Shown: positions 45,138 through 53,581 of the stretch, one piece after another | Numbering within the stretch: the first letter of the stretch is position 1 | How the letters are laid out: the number at the start of each line of letters is the position of its first letter | Origin: Streptomyces sp. CB02009 | GTDB taxonomy: Bacteria > Actinomycetota > Actinomycetes > Streptomycetales > Streptomycetaceae | Assembly (NCBI RefSeq): GCF_001905825.1 | Contig: NZ_LIVV01000002.1 | Coordinates: 231,168 to 295,167, forward strand | Reading direction: 5' to 3' | DNA length: 64,000 bases | The notes under the pieces: generated by a model | The model's database searches: none | What the model saw: only the letters and a program-made list of their open reading frames with translations | Told to the model about the DNA's origin: nothing | Translations under genes and position numbers: made by a program

Positions 45138-46141
45138 GGCCGGGCCCCGCCCTCGCCCAGCTTGGCGAGCAGCCCCGTCAGGACATCGGGCGAGAGCGTC
45201 AGATGCTCGATGCGGGGCAGGTTCTCGGCGGCGCGGGACACGGCGAGGGCGTGCAGGGTGGCGGGTTCCACCTCGGCGTGCGCCCGCAGCCACGAGGACT
45301 GCGCTCCGGCGCGCGCCTGCCCGACCTCGCGCGCCGCCTCGGCCTCGGCCCGCGCGAGGCGGACCTTCCGCACGGCCTCGGCCTCGGCCCGTACGGCGTC
45401 GGCCGCGGCGTTCTCCTCGGCCTCGCGGCGGGCGTTGGTGCCGCGCTGCTCGACGAGCCGCTCCTCCTGGCGGGCGAGCTCGATCTTGCTCGCCAGTTCG
45501 TTCTCCGCGATGGCGCGCTCGCGCTCGACGGCGACCGCGCGTCGCTCGTAGGTGGCCCGGTCGGCCTCCTGCTGGATCTGCTCGCGGGCGGGGGTGCGCA
45601 GGGCTCGCTCGACCTCGGGTTCGGGGCGGATCGCGACCACCCGGACGGCGACGACCTCGATGCCGGTGGACGGCAGGCGCGGCTCGGCCGCGAGTCCGGC
45701 GGTGACGCGGTCCCGTACCGCCGCCACGCCGTCGACGAGGGCCTCGGCCAGCGAGGTGCGGGCGAGGACGTCGAGGGCGTGCTGCTGGGCGGTCTCGGTG
45801 AGGAGGGTGGCGATCTGCTCCAGCGGGGTGCCGCGCCACGCGCCCGTGTCGGGGTCGATGGAGAAGTCGAGCCGGGTGGCGGCGGCCGCCGGATCGCCGA
45901 TCCGGTACGTGACGGTGGATTGGACGCTGACGTCCTGGAAGTCGGCGGTCCGGGCGTGGAAGGCCATGGCCAGTTCGCGGTCGTTGACCGGGACCTCGGA
46001 GAGGGCGGCGGTGAGCGGGCGGAACCAGAAGCTCAGGCCCTCGCCGTCGTGCACCAGCGTGCCGCGGCGCTGGTGGCGGATGTGCGCGGTGGGCGCGGAG
46101 CGCAGATGGCGCCAGCCGGCCCGCCGGGTGATGTCGGCCAT
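45134..46141 (-). CDS. SPFH/Band-7 domain protein
   Basis: 335 residues. Residues about 55-190 form the SPFH domain (SEVPVNDRELAMAFHARTADFQDVSVQSTVTYRIGDPA ... GIEVVAVRVVAIRPEPEVERAL), followed by a long Ala/Glu/Arg coiled coil (REQIQQEADRATYERRAVAVERERAIAENELASKIELARQEE) and a C-terminal helical segment. No N-terminal transmembrane helix is evident, unlike flotillins. Probable oligomeric scaffold. It is the first gene of the SPFH-NAD-kinase-like operon, transcribed from a promoter covered by two operators. Confidence 0.92.
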   Translation of the reverse strand: MADITRRAGWRHLRSAPTAHIRHQRRGTLVHDGEGLSFWFRPLTAALSEVPVNDRELAMAFHARTADFQDVSVQSTVTYRIGDPAAAATRLDFSIDPDTGAWRGTPLEQIATLLTETAQQHALDVLARTSLAEALVDGVAAVRDRVTAGLAAEPRLPSTGIEVVAVRVVAIRPEPEVERALRTPAREQIQQEADRATYERRAVAVERERAIAENELASKIELARQEERLVEQRGTNARREAEENAAADAVRAEAEAVRKVRLARAEAEAAREVGQARAGAQSSWLRAHAEVEPATLHALAVSRAAENLPRIEHLTLSPDVLTGLLAKLGEGGARP

Positions 46142-46156
46142 GAAGAAACCCCCTTG

Positions 46157-46171
46157 TCGTCATGTTGACGA
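46157..46171. promoter_or_regulatory. operator A, TCGTCA-N3-TGACGA
   Basis: Perfect dyad TCGTCA - TGT - TGACGA, 16 bp upstream of the SPFH start and overlapping the -10 hexamer of its promoter. Confidence 0.78.
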
Positions 46172-46197
46172 TAGGGGGGTTTCCCGGTTGTCGTCAA
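46168..46197 (-). promoter_or_regulatory. promoter of the SPFH-NAD-kinase-like operon
   Basis: On the minus strand TTGACG (46197-46192) and TATCGT (46173-46168) are 18 bp apart, a near-consensus sigma-70-type (HrdB) promoter. The -35 hexamer lies inside operator B and the -10 overlaps operator A. Confidence 0.7.
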
Positions 46198-46205
46198 GAT
46201 GACGA
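46191..46205. promoter_or_regulatory. operator B, second copy of TCGTCA-N3-TGACGA
   Basis: TCGTCA - AGA - TGACGA, identical to operator A outside the spacer, with dyad centres 34 bp apart. It overlaps the stop codon of the DMT transporter gene upstream. Confidence 0.78.
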
Positions 46206-47507
46206 ATTCAAGGGCGTCCGCAAGGGTGCGTCCGGCTCGGCTGTGGCCGGATCGGGTCGGGTCGAACGGTGCAGGGGAAGGTCGTCGGCCGTCGACCGGG
46301 GGGTGGGGACGGACCGGAGAACGGTCCACCGGGCAGCGGGACGCGCGCGCGTGGAGCCCACGCTTCCGGGCCCGGAGGCGGCCTGGGGCACGAGGACGGG
46401 TGCGGGGGTCGGTGTGGGGGCGGAGACGGGTACGGGTTCGGGTGCGTGCTTCGCCGCTGTCGTCGGCTCGGGCGTCGAATCCTGCGCGGACGCAGGCGCC
46501 GTCAGCGTCACCGCCGCCGGCGCTGCCACGACCACCGCCGCGGGCGCTGCCACCTCCACCGCCACCGTCTCGGGCATCGCCACCGTGTCGGGCCGACCCA
46601 CCGCCACCGGAACGACCTCCGGCTGCGCGGTCGGGGCCGCGTCCGGGGAGCCCCCCTTCGTCAGCAGCACCACGCCCCGCGCCGCGACCAGCGACGCGCC
46701 GGCCGCGACCAGCCAGCCCCACGCGCCCGCGCGGAACGTCTCGCCGAGCAGTGCCACGCCGATGATCGCGGCGGCGGCCGGGTTGGAGAGGTTGACCACG
46801 GCGAGCGGGGCCGCGAGGCCGCCCCGGTACGCGGCCTGGGAGAGCAGCAGGCCGCCCGTCGCGAAGCCCGAGATCAGCACCGCGAGGAGCGCGGTCTGCC
46901 ACCAGGCCGGCTTGCCGCCCGGGAGTTCGAGCGCGAACGCGGCCGTCAGCGTCTGGGTGAGCGCGGAGGCCACGCCCGAGGCGATCCCGGAGGCCGTGGC
47001 GTGCCCGAGTCCACGCGGCGCGTGCCCCTTCGCCGAGCGCCGGCCCGAGGCGAGCGCGGCGATCAGGAGGACCGTCGCCGCGGCGACGACCAGGGACTCG
47101 CGCAGGCTCAGCGCCTCGCCCGGCTCGGTGGGGCCGGTCACCGCGACCAGCCCGACGAGACCCGCCAGGGTCCACAGCGCCCCGCGCCACTCGGTGCGCG
47201 TCACCCGGCGCCGCGCCGCGTACGCGCCCAGCGGCAGCGCCGCCACCAGGGTCAGCGCGCCGAGCGGCTGGACCAGGGTCAGCGGCCCGTAGTGCAGGGC
47301 GGCCACGTGGGCGAGGGCTCCGGCGGCGTTGAGCCCGACCGCCGACCACCACTGCCCGCGGGCGAGCAGGGCACGGAGCGCCCCGCGTCCGTCCTGGACG
47401 GGGGAGGCGGCGGCGAGCCTCGACTGGGCGACGGCGGCGAGCGCGTACCCGGCGGCGGAGACGAGCGAGAGGAGCACCGCCACGACGGTGCCGGTGGCGG
47501 GGTTCAT
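46194..47507 (-). CDS. DMT superfamily (EamA-like) transporter with long Pro/Ala tail
   Basis: 437 residues. The first about 290 form nine to ten hydrophobic helices of the drug/metabolite transporter type (LSLVSAAGYALAAVAQSRLAA, LTLVQPLGALTLVAALPLGAYAA, LAVVNLSNPAAAAIIGVALLGETFRAGAW). The last about 145 residues are a low-complexity Pro/Ala/Thr/Val tail without hydrophobic segments, unusual for the family. ATG 47507 overlaps the PAP2 stop (ATGA), indicating coupled translation with the lipid-phosphatase-like gene. Confidence 0.88.
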   Translation of the reverse strand: MNPATGTVVAVLLSLVSAAGYALAAVAQSRLAAASPVQDGRGALRALLARGQWWSAVGLNAAGALAHVAALHYGPLTLVQPLGALTLVAALPLGAYAARRRVTRTEWRGALWTLAGLVGLVAVTGPTEPGEALSLRESLVVAAATVLLIAALASGRRSAKGHAPRGLGHATASGIASGVASALTQTLTAAFALELPGGKPAWWQTALLAVLISGFATGGLLLSQAAYRGGLAAPLAVVNLSNPAAAAIIGVALLGETFRAGAWGWLVAAGASLVAARGVVLLTKGGSPDAAPTAQPEVVPVAVGRPDTVAMPETVAVEVAAPAAVVVAAPAAVTLTAPASAQDSTPEPTTAAKHAPEPVPVSAPTPTPAPVLVPQAASGPGSVGSTRARPAARWTVLRSVPTPRSTADDLPLHRSTRPDPATAEPDAPLRTPLNSSS

Positions 47508-48397
47508 CGGAGTGCTCCGACCGGGAGAGGGGTCGCACCGGTCTGACGCGGTACGGGTGGGGGCGCCGTCCGGCGGCCGGGGGCGCGCACGGCGAGCAGG
47601 GCGAGACCGAGCAGCGCGGCGGCGGCGAGCGCGTCGAACCAGTAGTGGTTGGCGGTGCCGACGATGACGAGCAGGGTGAACAGCGGGTGTAGCAGCCACA
47701 GGACCCGCCAGCGGGACCGGGTGGCGGCGATGAGTCCGATCGCGACCATCAGGGCCCAGCCGAAGTGCAGCGAGGGCATGGCCGCGAACTGGTTGGCCAT
47801 CGAGTCGGTCTCCGGCGTCGCCCCGTACACCGAGGGGCCGTAGACCCGCGCGGTGTCGACGAGCCCGCTCGCGGCGAGCATCCGCGGCGGCGCGAGCGGC
47901 ATCAGGAGGTGCAGCGCGAGGGCGGCACCGGTGAGGAGCGCGAGGACACGGCGCGACCACACGTAGTGGGCGGGGCGGCGCAGGTACAGCCAGACGAGGA
48001 AGGCGATGGTCGCCGGGAAGTGCACGGCCGCGTAGTAGGTGTTCGCGGCACGGATCAGCGGTTCGCCGTGCAGGAGCAGCTGCTGGATCGTTCCCTCGCC
48101 CGGCAGGTGGATCGCGCGCTCGGCGTCCCAGACGCGGTCGGCGTTCCGGAAGGCGCGGGACTCGTGGCCGTTGGCGAAGAGCCGGCCGAACTTGTAGACG
48201 AGGAAGAGCGCGGTGACGAGCGCGAGCTCGCGGAGCAGCGGCGGTCTGGCCGACGCGCCGCCGTCCCCCTCGCCGCTTCCGTGCTCGTCGAGCCCGGAGG
48301 GCGCGGAGTGTGCGGGGGGCGCGGGCGGTGCGGGGGTAGGCGTCAGTCCCGACCCGGCAGGACGTGGTCCTGGTATCCCGCGTATCCCGGCAGCCAT
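47504..48397 (-). CDS. PAP2/AUR1-like membrane phosphoesterase
   Basis: 297 residues. A Pro/Gly-rich N-terminus (about 50 residues) is followed by six membrane helices and the PAP2 signature motifs FAAMPSLHFGWALMVAIG and VIVGTANHYWFDALAAAAL (SLHF and NHYWFD). This AUR1/inositol-phosphotransferase-like branch is common in actinobacteria and may process lipid phosphates or phosphatidylinositol-type lipids. It is divergent from the TetR gene, with the 38-bp operator between, and co-translated with the DMT transporter. Confidence 0.93.
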   Translation of the reverse strand: MAAGIRGIPGPRPAGSGLTPTPAPPAPPAHSAPSGLDEHGSGEGDGGASARPPLLRELALVTALFLVYKFGRLFANGHESRAFRNADRVWDAERAIHLPGEGTIQQLLLHGEPLIRAANTYYAAVHFPATIAFLVWLYLRRPAHYVWSRRVLALLTGAALALHLLMPLAPPRMLAASGLVDTARVYGPSVYGATPETDSMANQFAAMPSLHFGWALMVAIGLIAATRSRWRVLWLLHPLFTLLVIVGTANHYWFDALAAAALLGLALLAVRAPGRRTAPPPVPRQTGATPLPVGALR

Positions 48398-48456
48398 CGC
48401 GCGGCCCTCTAATCAGTCAAATCGCCAACAAACGGAGTGAGCCTAGATCCGATTTC

Positions 48457-48494
48457 ATCGAGACGCAAGCGTATCGATACGTTTGCGTCTCGAT
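48457..48494. promoter_or_regulatory. 38-bp near-perfect palindrome between PAP2 and TetR genes
   Basis: Arms ATCGAGACGCAAGCGTATC (48457-48475) and its complement (48476-48494) match in 18 of 19 positions, centred on ATCGAT-like TATCGATA. This length and symmetry are typical of TetR-family operators, and it lies 54 bp upstream of the TetR start and 60 bp upstream of PAP2. Confidence 0.85.
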
Positions 48495-48547
48495 TGTGCA
48501 CCCCCTACTCTCGTATGTGCAGAGACAGAGGTGTCCGGGAGGGATCG

Positions 48548-49234
48548 ATGTCCACGTCCGCGTCCATGTCAGCGTCCGGATCAGCGTCCATGTCGGCGTC
48601 CACGTCGGGGCCGGCGTCCACGTCGGGGCCGGCGTCCGCGGAGGCCGCCACCGCGGCGGCCCGCCGCAGCAAGATCACGCCGGAGCGCGAGACGGAGCTG
48701 TACGACGCCGTGCTCTGCCTCCTGCGCGAGGGCGGATACGACTCGGTGACCATGGAGGGCGTCGCGGCCCGCACCAAGTGCGGCAAGGCCACCCTCTACC
48801 GGCAGTGGGGCACGAAGCCGCAGCTCGTCACGGCCGCGCTCGCCCAGCGCCGGTGCACCGTCTTCACCGGCATCGACACCGGCAGCCTCGCGGGCGACCT
48901 GCGCGAGGCGGGCCGGATCGCCGCCTCCCACCGGGAGCGCGACGCCGAACTCATGGAAGCCGTCGCCCAGGCCTTCATCCAGCACCCCGACCTGCGCGCC
49001 GCACTGCGGGAGACCGTCATCGCCCCCGAGGTCGCGGCCATCGACGCGGTCGTGGCGCGTGCGGTCGAGCGGGGCGAGGTCGACGCGGACAACCCGGCGA
49101 TCGGCTTCGTCGCCCCCTGCTTCCTGGGCATGCTCCGCATCGAGCGGCTCTTCGAGGACCGCTTCACGGACGTGTCGACCATGCGGACCTTCGTCGACGC
49201 CGTCCTCCTTCCGGCGCTGCGCGTCGAGGGGTGA
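48548..49234 (+). CDS. TetR family regulator
   Basis: 228 residues. After a Ser/Ala/Met-rich N-terminal repeat segment (residues 1-37) comes a TetR HTH (ETELYDAVLCLLREGGYDSVTMEGVAARTKCGKATLYRQWGTK) with the recognition helix SKATLYRQW-like KCGKATLYRQW. The C-terminal ligand-binding domain ends FVDAVLLPALRVEG. ATG 48548 has GGGAGG upstream. It probably represses itself and the divergent PAP2-DMT genes through the 38-bp palindrome. Confidence 0.93.
   Translation: MSTSASMSASGSASMSASTSGPASTSGPASAEAATAAARRSKITPERETELYDAVLCLLREGGYDSVTMEGVAARTKCGKATLYRQWGTKPQLVTAALAQRRCTVFTGIDTGSLAGDLREAGRIAASHRERDAELMEAVAQAFIQHPDLRAALRETVIAPEVAAIDAVVARAVERGEVDADNPAIGFVAPCFLGMLRIERLFEDRFTDVSTMRTFVDAVLLPALRVEG
48598..48633. 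repeat. 18-bp tandem duplication in TetR N-terminus
   Basis: Two exact copies of GTCCACGTCGGGGCCGGC (48598-48615 and 48616-48633) encode a repeated STSGPA. It extends the low-complexity N-terminal tail of the TetR protein and keeps the frame. Confidence 0.85.
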
Positions 49235-49263
49235 GGCGCGGGCCGGTTTGCCAGGCTGGAACC

Positions 49264-49680
49264 ATGCCCGCACACCCCACGGAGCCCGGAGAGCCCGCCC
49301 GGCCCGCCTCGCCCGCCCCTTCTGTCCGCGTCCGCCGGATCTACGAGACACCTTCGCCGGACGACGGCGTACGGGTCCTCGTCGACCGGCTCTGGCCGCG
49401 CGGACTCGCCAAGACCGACGCCCGTATCGACGAATGGCCGAAAGCCCTCACGCCGTCGACGGAACTCCGCCGCTGGTACCACGGACCCGAGGGCGAGTAC
49501 GAGGAGTTCCGCAGGCGCTACGAGGCCGAACTCGAGGCCCCCGACGCGGCGGCGGCCCTCGACCGCCTGAGGGGGATCGCGGCGAAGGAGACGGTCACCC
49601 TCCTCACGGCTGCCAAGGACCCCTCGGCGAGCCACACGTCGGTCCTGCTGCGGGCACTCGACCCGGGGGCGGAGGCGTAG
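49264..49680 (+). CDS. DUF488 family protein
   Basis: 138 residues with a Pro-rich start and a DUF488 core: VRRIYETPSPDDGVRVLVDRLWPRGLAKTDARIDEWPKALTPSTELRRWYHG, where VDRLWPRG is the family hallmark. Cytoplasmic, function unknown; the family is often stress-associated. It follows the TetR gene by 29 bp in the same direction, so co-transcription is likely. Confidence 0.92.
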   Translation: MPAHPTEPGEPARPASPAPSVRVRRIYETPSPDDGVRVLVDRLWPRGLAKTDARIDEWPKALTPSTELRRWYHGPEGEYEEFRRRYEAELEAPDAAAALDRLRGIAAKETVTLLTAAKDPSASHTSVLLRALDPGAEA

Positions 49681-49756
49681 GGCTCAGGACGGCGCGGGCG
49701 TGAGGACGGGCGCCGTCCTCAGGGCGACGAGCGCACCCTCCACGACGGGGCCGACC

Positions 49757-50395
49757 TCAGGGCCGGTCCGGCCTCAGCCGGGGCGCCTCGGCCGCCGCGT
49801 CGACGACGACGGGCCCGACGGGAACGCGCCCGACGGGAACGCGCTCGACGGCGGTGCGGCCGACGGCGGCCGCCGGGCGGGTGACTCCGGCCGTGTCCGC
49901 TCCCTCGGCCGCTCCCTCGGTCACTGCCTCGACCTCTCCGCCCTCGCCGGCGCGCTCGGCCAACTCCCGCGCCCACGCCACGAGTCCGACGGCGTCGATG
50001 CCATACGCCGCGGCCGCCGTGCTCCCCGGCCCGCCCGCCAGGCGGTCGGCGCCGCGGCGCAGCAGCCGCGCACCGCCCGCCGTGTTGCCGCGAGCGGCGT
50101 GCGTCAGGCCCACGGCGAGCTGCGCGAGGCCCTGCCACAGGTCGCGCTCGGACCCGGGGCCGGACTTCCAGGCGTCCTCGAAGACCTCGTGCGCGTGGAA
50201 GGGCATTCCCGCGTCCAGCAGCCGCTGCGCCTCGCGCAGGGTCTCGTCGGGAGCGCGGACGACACCCTCGGGCTGCCGGGGCACTCCCTCGGCACCGTAC
50301 GGCAGCGGCCGGCCGAGCCCGTCGCGGGGACGCGCGCTGCGGGCCCGCCCCTCCTCGTCGCGATCCCTGCCGCGGTCCCTCGCTGTCCGGTTCAC
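49757..50395 (-). CDS. DUF309 family protein
   Basis: 212 residues from GTG 50395. A charged Arg/Asp/Glu N-terminus precedes a helical DUF309 domain (LREAQRLLDAGMPFHAHEVFEDAWKSGPGSERDLWQGLAQLAVGLTHAARGNTAGGARLLRRGADRL), then an Ala/Val/Pro-rich tail. HAHEVFEDAW is the family signature. Function unknown. Confidence 0.9.
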   Translation of the reverse strand: MNRTARDRGRDRDEEGRARSARPRDGLGRPLPYGAEGVPRQPEGVVRAPDETLREAQRLLDAGMPFHAHEVFEDAWKSGPGSERDLWQGLAQLAVGLTHAARGNTAGGARLLRRGADRLAGGPGSTAAAAYGIDAVGLVAWARELAERAGEGGEVEAVTEGAAEGADTAGVTRPAAAVGRTAVERVPVGRVPVGPVVVDAAAEAPRLRPDRP

Positions 50396-50517
50396 CCGTC
50401 CATTGTCGCCCCCGGGACGATCGGGACCGCTAGGCTCGACGGTCCACCGCACACCGGGCCGCGTGGGTCGCGCGGGCCGGTCACGGCAGCAGCTCTTGTG
50501 GGGAGAGTGGGTCACCG

Positions 50518-53334
50518 GTGCCGTCGGATCCTGAACAGTCCTTGCCCGTACGGTCGTCGGGAGCGCCTTCGAAAGCGGGTGGCGCGCCTGAGAAGCCCGG
50601 CGCGGACCCGGTGCGAGGGGGTCTCCTCCTCGAACGCGGCCCGGAACTCGCCGCGGCCGCCCGCGCGGTCGAGGGCCTCGTCGCGGAACCCGCCCGCGGC
50701 GGGTGCGTCCTCGTCTACCGGGGAGAGGCGGGCAGGGGGAAGACCGCGCTCCTCGCCGAGATCGGCCGCATCGCCGGGGACCGGTGCACCGTCCTGACGG
50801 CCCGAGGCGACGAGACGCACACCTCCGTCCCGTTCCACGTCACGCGCCAACTGCTCCAACCCGCAGTGGAGGCGAGGGAACTCCTGCCGGCGCCGGACGG
50901 CCGGGGCGCGGAGGCGGTCGGCCGGATCGCCCCCGCGCTGGGCCTCGCACCGCCGCCTCCGCCCCCGGCCGCACCCGCCGACCCGCAGGTCGTACGGGGC
51001 GGACTCGTCCGGCTCCTGGACTGCCTGGCCGCACGGCTGCAGGACCGGCCGCCCGTGCTGCTCGTCGACGACGCCCAGTGGGCCGACGCGGAATCCCTGG
51101 CCTGGCTCGACGCGTACACCCGGACCCGGAACGGCGGGGGCCTCCCCGTCCTGGTCGTCCTCGCCCACCGCCCGCCGCCACCCGAGCCCCACGCGCCCGG
51201 CGCACCCGCCACCCTGGCGGCGCTCGGCCACCGCGCATTCCTGACCCTGGGCCTGGACGCCCTGACGCCGGAGGCCACCGCCGCACTGGCGCGCGACGCA
51301 CTCGGCGGGCACGCCGACGAACCGTTCTGCCACGCACTGTGGACGGTGACGTCGGGGAACGCGTACGAGACGGTCGAACTGCTCGCCAAGGCCCGCGAGC
51401 GGGAGGTCGACCCCGTGGCAGGATCCGTCGCCCTGCTCCGCGAGCTGGGGACGGGCGCGCGCGGCGGGGGCCTCGTCGCCCGCCTCCAGGCGCTCGGCGC
51501 CGGACCGACGCGCCTGGCGAGGGCGATCGCCGTGCTCGGCCCGGACAGCACGCCGCGACTCCTGAGGGCGCTCACGGGGATGGCGGGAACCGAGCTGGCG
51601 GCGCACACGGACCGCCTCCGCCGGGCGAGGATCGTGACGGCGCCCGATACGCCGGCGACACCGGCCCCCTCCGCACACGCCGACGCCACACCCACGACCG
51701 CCACGCCGTCGGCGCCTCCCGCCCCGGCGGGTCCGCTGGAATTCACGCATCCGCTGATCGCGACGGCCGTGTACGGATCGGTGCCCGCAGCGACACGGTC
51801 CGCCCTGCACGGGCGCGCCGCACGGGCGCTGGCCGAGGCGGGACACGGTCCGGCCGCCGCCGCCCGGCACCTCCTCGACGTCCAGCCGGCGGACGACGAG
51901 GACGCCGTCCGCCTGCTGCGGGCCGGCGCCGCCGAGCACCTGGCCGTCGGAGCCCCCGACGCGGCCCGCCGCTGCCTGGACCGGGCCCTCGCCGAGCCGC
52001 CGGGCCCCGAGACGTACGCCGTCGTCCTCTACGAGCTCGGCTGCGCGTCGCTGCTCACCGCGCCGGCCGCGACCGTCCGGCACCTCCGCTCGGCGCTCGA
52101 CCTGCCCGGCCTGGACGACACGCTCCGCGTCGACGCCACCTACCGGCTCGCCCAGGTCCTCGCCCACAGCAACCAGCTCGGGGAGGCGGCGCGGACCGTC
52201 GAGGCCGAGGCGGTCCGCACCCCGCCCGGCACCGGCCGACGGCGCCTCCAGGCCGCGCACTTCATGTACGAGGGGTTCCAGGCCGCGGAGGAGGACGGCC
52301 CGGGCCGCTCGCGTCGCCTCGCCGAGCTCACCGGGCGCCTCACCGGGGCGGACAACCCGGAACGCGCCCTGCTCGCCGTCCGCGCCTTCGACGCGATGCT
52401 CAGGGGCGAACCGGCGGCCGAGGTCGTACGACTCTGCGACAGCGCCCTCGTCGACGGCGCACCGGCCAGGGGGCTCGGCTGGACCGACACCACCTGGGGT
52501 TTCGAGATCCCGGCGCTCACCGGCATCGCGTACGCGTTCGCCGACCGGCCCGACCGGGCGCGGGCCCTGTTCGGCGAGGCGGTGCGGGCCTTCGAGATCT
52601 CCGGCTGGAACGGCGCCCACCTGGCCTTCGCCCACACCCTCCTGGGCCTGGCCCACCGCAGGCGCGGAGACCTGCCCAGGGCGCAGCACCACCTGGAGGA
52701 GGGACTCCGCCTGGCGGACCGGGTGGGCCGCGGGCTCCCCGTCCACTGGGACACGGCCTGCCTCCTGGTCGACACGCTGCTCGCCCGGGGCCGTACCGCC
52801 GAGGCCAGGGAGGTCGCCGACCGCTACGCCTTCGGCCCGCCCTGGCCGGGAGCGATCGTGCTGCCCGACGGCCCGAGCGTCCTCGGCCGCCTCCTGCTGG
52901 CCGAGGGCCGGCACGAGGAGGCGGCCCACACCCTGGAGGCGGCGGCCGAGGCGCTGACCGCCCGCGGCCGCCACCACGTGCTCTGGGCACCCTGGCCCTT
53001 CGACCTCGCGCGGGCCCTCGCGACGACGGACCCGGACCGCGCGGCCCGCGTCGCCACCGAGGCCCGCGCCCACGCGGAACGCCTCGGCACCCCCACCGCC
53101 CGCGGCGAAGCCCTCCGCTGCCTGGCCCTCTTCGCCACCCCCGCCGAGTCCCGCCGCCTCCTCACCCGCGCCGTCGCGCACCTGGCGGAGTCCCCCTCCC
53201 GCTACGAGGAGTCCCGAGCCCGCCTGGACCTCGCCCACGCGACGGGCTCGGCCACCGCCCTCGCCGAGGCAACGGCCCTGGCCACCACCTGCGGCGCGGT
53301 GACAGCCCGTGCGTCAACCCACCCTCCGGAGTGA
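50518..53334 (+). CDS. LAL-like AAA-TPR protein lacking the C-terminal LuxR HTH
   Basis: 938 residues from GTG 50518. The N-terminal ATPase has P-loop RGEAGRGKTALL (about 69-80) and Walker B PVLLVDDAQWADAES, then the long TPR-like region of the LAL family (RDLPRAQHHLEEGLRLADRVG and similar). The chain ends SATALAEATALATTCGAVTARASTHPPE with no helix-turn-helix where LAL proteins normally carry one (compare the LAL gene at 37492). tRNA-Pro begins 53 bp later. It could be a truncated paralogue or a regulator acting through a partner; a frameshift is not visible. Confidence 0.85.
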   Translation: MPSDPEQSLPVRSSGAPSKAGGAPEKPGADPVRGGLLLERGPELAAAARAVEGLVAEPARGGCVLVYRGEAGRGKTALLAEIGRIAGDRCTVLTARGDETHTSVPFHVTRQLLQPAVEARELLPAPDGRGAEAVGRIAPALGLAPPPPPPAAPADPQVVRGGLVRLLDCLAARLQDRPPVLLVDDAQWADAESLAWLDAYTRTRNGGGLPVLVVLAHRPPPPEPHAPGAPATLAALGHRAFLTLGLDALTPEATAALARDALGGHADEPFCHALWTVTSGNAYETVELLAKAREREVDPVAGSVALLRELGTGARGGGLVARLQALGAGPTRLARAIAVLGPDSTPRLLRALTGMAGTELAAHTDRLRRARIVTAPDTPATPAPSAHADATPTTATPSAPPAPAGPLEFTHPLIATAVYGSVPAATRSALHGRAARALAEAGHGPAAAARHLLDVQPADDEDAVRLLRAGAAEHLAVGAPDAARRCLDRALAEPPGPETYAVVLYELGCASLLTAPAATVRHLRSALDLPGLDDTLRVDATYRLAQVLAHSNQLGEAARTVEAEAVRTPPGTGRRRLQAAHFMYEGFQAAEEDGPGRSRRLAELTGRLTGADNPERALLAVRAFDAMLRGEPAAEVVRLCDSALVDGAPARGLGWTDTTWGFEIPALTGIAYAFADRPDRARALFGEAVRAFEISGWNGAHLAFAHTLLGLAHRRRGDLPRAQHHLEEGLRLADRVGRGLPVHWDTACLLVDTLLARGRTAEAREVADRYAFGPPWPGAIVLPDGPSVLGRLLLAEGRHEEAAHTLEAAAEALTARGRHHVLWAPWPFDLARALATTDPDRAARVATEARAHAERLGTPTARGEALRCLALFATPAESRRLLTRAVAHLAESPSRYEESRARLDLAHATGSATALAEATALATTCGAVTARASTHPPE

Positions 53335-53387
53335 GGTAGTGTTTTCCCTGCACGCCGACGCGGGGGAAACCCCACGAGGACGAGCAC

Positions 53388-53461
<74 letters not shown>

Positions 53462-53476
53462 CTCGAAAGAGTCGCA

Positions 53477-53519
53477 GGTCAGAGGTCGTTTCAGAGCAAT
53501 CTGAAGCGGCCTCTGACCC
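53477..53519. terminator. hairpin after tRNA-Pro
   Basis: GGTCAGAGG ... TCAGA and its complement TCTGA ... CCTCTGACC form a long interrupted stem with a GCAA loop, 16 bp after the tRNA. Likely terminator for the tRNA transcript. Confidence 0.6.
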
Positions 53520-53581
53520 GTTTCCGGGGACTACGTGGGGCCCAACTCGTGTCGACCGCGCCGGCGGGCGACGACCGAGGT

